Source: Prolixibacteraceae bacterium (GTDB lineage: Bacteria; Bacteroidota; Bacteroidia; Bacteroidales; Prolixibacteraceae). Taken from it: DNA of 7,672 nt. The position numbers were made by a program, and so were the translations under genes. Below the pieces are notes generated by a model, which was not told the origin of the DNA, searched no databases, and was given only the letters and a program-made list of their open reading frames with translations. The DNA is taken from the NCBI GenBank assembly GCA_007116765.1, contig SKHV01000095.1, forward strand, positions 1 through 7,672. Direction: 5' to 3'. Shown here in pieces: positions 4,356-7,672 of this stretch. Within the stretch, counting starts at the first letter, position 1. Each line of letters begins with the position of its first letter.

Positions 4356-7073
4356 ATGGAAAAGGATTCTATTTTGAGTAATATCGATGCAACATCGATT
4401 GAAGAGCTATACAAACAATACAGGCAAAACCCCGAAACTCTTGACACAAGCTGGCAAAACTTTTTCAAAGGTTTCGACCTTGCTTTGCAGCAACCCTCGG
4501 CAGAAGCAATGTTGCCGCAAAATTGCATCAACATTGACAAAGAATTCAAAATTCTGAATCTTATTCAAGGTTACCGCCAACGTGGCCATTTATTTACAAA
4601 AACTAACCCTGTTCGAACTCGCAGGCAATACACCCCTACTCTCGATATCGAAAACTTCGATCTTGAGAAAGCAGATCTGGATGAGGTTTTTGAAGCCGGT
4701 TCTGAAATTGGACTGGGGCCTTCAAGCTTAAAACAGATAATTTCACACCTGGAAGAAACTTACTGCAAATCGGTAGGTGTGGAATACATTTACATGCGCG
4801 ATCCCGATGTAGTTAAGTGGCTGCAACAAAAAATGGAAGGCAGCCTTAATCGACAAAGTTACACGCAGGAACAGCGCAAACACATTTTCAGTCATCTAAA
4901 TCAGGCTGTAAGTTTTGAGAATTTTATTCACAAAAAGTTTGTGGGGCAAAAACGCTTTTCATTAGAAGGCAGCGAGGCAACCATACCGGCACTCGATGCT
5001 ATAATTGAAAAAGGTGCCGAACTGGGTATTGCCGAGTTTGTAATAGGCATGGCACACCGCGGTAGATTAAATGTTTTAGCCAATGTGCTGAAGAAACCTT
5101 ATGAAAACATTTTCAGAGAATACAATGGCAAGGAATATAACGACGAAATTGCACTGGGCGATGTAAAATATCACCTTGGTTTCGAAAACAGGGTAACTAC
5201 CGACCAAGGAAGAAACGTTAAGCTCAGCTTGCTACCCAACCCCTCTCACCTCGAAACTGTTACACCTATAGCTATTGGCGTGGCTCGTTCTCGAATCGAT
5301 TCTGAATATAACGGCGACATGAATAAAGTAGCTCCGATTGCGTTACATGGCGATGCGGCCATAGCTACACAGGGCGTTGTGTACGAAACCGTACAAATGT
5401 CGGGGCTTACAGGCTATAAAACCGGAGGAACAATACACATTGTAATTAACAATCAGGTTGGTTTTACTACAAATTACCTCGAAGCGCGCACCAGCACTTA
5501 CTGCACCGACATTGCAAAAGTAACTCGCGCACCGGTTTTTCATGTAAACGGCGACGATGTAGAAGCCTTAATTTATACCGTACAACTGGCCATGGAGTTT
5601 CGACAAAAATATCATAGCGATGTGTTCATCGATATTCTATCTTATAGAAAATACGGGCATAACGAAGGCGATGAACCTCGCTTCACCCAGCCTTTGTTGT
5701 ACAAAAAAATTGAAAAACACCCCAATCCGGCAAAAATTTATGCCGATAAACTAGTCGATAAAGGAATAATGACTCAGGCAGAAATCGACAAAAAAGTTGA
5801 AACTTTTGAAACTGAGCTTGAGCAGGAATTAAAAAAATCGCAGCAAGACGATAAAGTGACTATTACCAACTTCCTGAAAGATGAATACAAAGGTTTTAAA
5901 AATCCGACGAAAGCCAATTTATTTGAAAATGTTAAAACAGGTGTTGACAAGAAAAATTTGAGAGAAATAGCAACATTGATGCTTACCTTGCCACCCGAAA
6001 GAAATTTCTTTCGCAAGGCCCTAAAGATAATAGACGACCGTAAAAAAATGGTGAATGAAAACCGGCTCGATTGGGCTATGTGTGAATTGCTTGCATACGG
6101 TAGCCTTGCAAAAGACGGACACCCGGTACGGCTTAGCGGACAAGATTCACAACGTGGCACTTTTGCTCATCGGCATTCGGCTTTTGTTGAAGAAGATACC
6201 GGAAATAAATACTTCCCATTAAATAAATTAAAAGAAGGCTTACCTAATGTGCACGTATTCAATTCACCACTTTCAGAATATGGAGTACTTGGCTTCGAAT
6301 ACGGCTACGCTCTGGCAATGCCCAATGTACTTACAATTTGGGAAGCACAATTTGGAGATTTCAGCAACGTAGCTCAGGTAATAATCGACCAGTACATTAC
6401 ATCGGCTATGGAAAAATGGGGACTCTACAATGGCCTTGTACTTTACCTTCCACACGGATACGAGGGACAGGGACCAGAACACTCAAGTGCCCGAATTGAA
6501 CGCTTTTTGGCACAGGCTACAGGCAACAACATGCAACTTATGCATTTAACAAGCCCGGCAAACCTTTTTCACGCTCTCCGCAGACAAATGCTGTGGCAAT
6601 ATCGCATACCGCTAATCATTTTCACACCCAAAAGCCTGTTGCGACATCCTCAGGTAATCAGCTCTTTCGAAGACTTAAACGGAAGCTTTCAGGAAATAAT
6701 TGACGATAAACAAGCCGATTCAAAAAAAGTAAAAACACTTGTATTTACTAACGGTAAAATATATTTTGCACTGAACGATATTCGTGAACAGCAAAAACGC
6801 GACGACATAGCCCTTATTCGCGTAGAACAACTTTATCCATTTCCGGAGCAGCAAGTTGAAAAATTAATCTCAAAATACAAAAATGCAACACGCAAAGTAT
6901 GGGCTCAAGACGAACCGGTGAACATGGGAGCCTGGCCCTATGTGAGTCGAAACTTCTCTAAGTTTGAATTCGAAGCTGCAACTCGAAGCGAAAGCGCAAG
7001 TCCGGCTGGAGGGCTCATGGAACAACATAACAGACGATTTAAACGCATTGCTGACCAAATTTTTGAACAATAA
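4356..7073 (+). CDS. sucA: 2-oxoglutarate dehydrogenase E1 component (thiamine diphosphate-dependent)
   Basis: A complete 905-residue E1 that decarboxylates 2-oxoglutarate and transfers the succinyl group to the lipoyl arm of E2 in the TCA cycle. Residues 8-43 form the short N-terminal E1o domain (SNIDATSIEELYKQYR) that in this family contacts E2. HRGRLNVL at 234-241 and GDVKYH at 268-273 place His234 and His273 at the positions of the E. coli active-site histidines 260 and 298. The thiamine diphosphate motif runs from Gly332-Asp333 to Asn365-Asn366. YCTD at 382-385, HVNGDD at 396-401 and GHNEGDEP at 434-441 follow as expected. The transketolase-like pyrimidine domain holds SGQDSQRGTF (594-603) and GPEHSS (706-711), and the C-terminal domain ends normally. 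Length is close to the 933 residues of the E. coli enzyme. One oddity is Thr338 where the family normally has Gly in the GQGVV motif. The E2 gene follows after 14 bp, giving the usual sucAB order. Confidence 0.98.
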   Translation: MEKDSILSNIDATSIEELYKQYRQNPETLDTSWQNFFKGFDLALQQPSAEAMLPQNCINIDKEFKILNLIQGYRQRGHLFTKTNPVRTRRQYTPTLDIENFDLEKADLDEVFEAGSEIGLGPSSLKQIISHLEETYCKSVGVEYIYMRDPDVVKWLQQKMEGSLNRQSYTQEQRKHIFSHLNQAVSFENFIHKKFVGQKRFSLEGSEATIPALDAIIEKGAELGIAEFVIGMAHRGRLNVLANVLKKPYENIFREYNGKEYNDEIALGDVKYHLGFENRVTTDQGRNVKLSLLPNPSHLETVTPIAIGVARSRIDSEYNGDMNKVAPIALHGDAAIATQGVVYETVQMSGLTGYKTGGTIHIVINNQVGFTTNYLEARTSTYCTDIAKVTRAPVFHVNGDDVEALIYTVQLAMEFRQKYHSDVFIDILSYRKYGHNEGDEPRFTQPLLYKKIEKHPNPAKIYADKLVDKGIMTQAEIDKKVETFETELEQELKKSQQDDKVTITNFLKDEYKGFKNPTKANLFENVKTGVDKKNLREIATLMLTLPPERNFFRKALKIIDDRKKMVNENRLDWAMCELLAYGSLAKDGHPVRLSGQDSQRGTFAHRHSAFVEEDTGNKYFPLNKLKEGLPNVHVFNSPLSEYGVLGFEYGYALAMPNVLTIWEAQFGDFSNVAQVIIDQYITSAMEKWGLYNGLVLYLPHGYEGQGPEHSSARIERFLAQATGNNMQLMHLTSPANLFHALRRQMLWQYRIPLIIFTPKSLLRHPQVISSFEDLNGSFQEIIDDKQADSKKVKTLVFTNGKIYFALNDIREQQKRDDIALIRVEQLYPFPEQQVEKLISKYKNATRKVWAQDEPVNMGAWPYVSRNFSKFEFEAATRSESASPAGGLMEQHNRRFKRIADQIFEQ

Positions 7074-7087
7074 ACAACACTCAAGGC

Positions 7088-7672
7088 ATGATTAAAGAAT
7101 TTAAAATACCAAGTCCCGGAGAATCGATAAGCGAAGTAGAAATTGCCACATGGATGGTTGACGACGAATCGTATGTCGAGAAAAATGACGAACTAGCCGA
7201 AGTTGAATCCGATAAAGCTACACTAATGCTGGTAGCCGAAGTGAGTGGGAAAATCAACATTAAAGCCCATGCCGGTCAATCAGTAAAAGTTGGCAGTATT
7301 GCCTATACTATCGATACCGATGCCGAAGCTCCAGAAGGCAGCAGTAATCCAAAGGCAGAAACAGAGAAAAAACCTGCTCAAGAAAAAACCAAAAACACGA
7401 AAATCGAAGCTCAGGAAAAAACAATATCCTCGGTTGAAAAACCAACACATACTAATGTGAAAGTAACTCCTGTGGCTGCTGAAATGATAAAAGAAAACAA
7501 ATTGAATGTTGACGATATAATTAACGGACTTCGAAGGCTCTCAAAAAGCGATGTCGAAAAAGTAATAAATGCAGGTTCAGAACCCATACTAGTAAAAAGA
7601 ACTCAAAGCAGGGAACACACGCGCGAAAAAATGAGCATGCTACGTCGACGCCTGAGTGAGCGTTTAGTAAAA
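7088..7672 (+). CDS. sucB: Dihydrolipoamide succinyltransferase, E2 of 2-oxoglutarate dehydrogenase (5' part, cut by the window edge)
   Basis: The frame is open from ATG at 7088 to the last base, giving the first 195 residues of a protein usually near 400. Residues 1-77 are a lipoyl domain, with the lipoylated lysine Lys43 in ESDKATLML, the E2o-type motif. Residues ~79-123 are a Lys/Glu-rich linker, unlike the Ala/Pro-rich linkers of many E2 proteins. Residues ~125-160 (TPVAAEMIKENKL ... SKSDVEKVI) form the peripheral subunit-binding domain, which normally holds E3; its usual GxGxxGRI loop is replaced by a shorter NGLRRL. The catalytic domain begins near residue 179 with REKMSMLRRRLSERLV. Its active-site His lies beyond the edge. 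The gene is 14 bp after sucA and surely co-transcribed. E2o rather than pyruvate E2 is chosen from the sucA neighbour and the ESDKAT motif. Confidence 0.95.
   Translation, partial: MIKEFKIPSPGESISEVEIATWMVDDESYVEKNDELAEVESDKATLMLVAEVSGKINIKAHAGQSVKVGSIAYTIDTDAEAPEGSSNPKAETEKKPAQEKTKNTKIEAQEKTISSVEKPTHTNVKVTPVAAEMIKENKLNVDDIINGLRRLSKSDVEKVINAGSEPILVKRTQSREHTREKMSMLRRRLSERLVK

Noticed and set aside
5774..6160. 128-codon open frame on the minus strand inside sucA
   Set aside because: It is antisense to a highly conserved coding region, has a Ser/Phe-rich composition typical of antisense frames, and shows no recognisable domain.

Overview
The window looks like chromosomal DNA from a member of the Bacteroidota, probably an aerobic or respiring lineage in or near the Bacteroidales/Marinilabiliales. 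Four things suggest this: A/T-rich leaders without clear Shine-Dalgarno sequences before most genes; two adjacent enzymes with twin-arginine plus lipobox N-termini, one of them a Gfo/Idh/MocA oxidoreductase; the sequence character of the 2-oxoglutarate dehydrogenase E1; and AT-rich spacers. The taxonomic placement is an inference from style and protein families, not from a marker gene.

There are two divergent blocks. Positions 1-4049 carry six genes, all on the minus strand. In transcription order they are a Gfo/Idh/MocA oxidoreductase (4049-2703), a strong hairpin in a 119-bp spacer, a xylose-isomerase-like TIM-barrel protein (2583-1693), a thioredoxin-fold protein with a CAVC site (1664-1335), a YbgC-like hotdog thioesterase (1270-845), a zeta-toxin-like P-loop kinase (831-235), and a 54-residue protein (263-99) whose start lies inside the kinase gene. 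A perfect 12-bp hairpin followed on the minus strand by a run of seven T closes the block at positions 18-49. Spacers of 28, 64 and 13 bp and one 29-bp overlap suggest that the last five genes are at least partly co-transcribed.

Positions 4050-4355 are a 306-bp divergent intergenic region without a gene. It holds a 16-bp inverted repeat and short repeated motifs. On the plus strand it is followed by sucA (2-oxoglutarate dehydrogenase E1, complete, 905 residues) and, 14 bp later, by sucB (dihydrolipoamide succinyltransferase E2), which runs off the right edge after 195 codons. These two make the first two components of the 2-oxoglutarate dehydrogenase complex of the TCA cycle.

Functionally, the sucAB block is housekeeping metabolism. 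The first two minus-strand genes look like an envelope-localised sugar-modifying pair. The last two look like a possible toxin-antitoxin-type module attached to the end of a mixed operon. I see no insertion sequence, CRISPR array, tRNA or rRNA. The least explained item is the small protein overlapping the zeta-like kinase.
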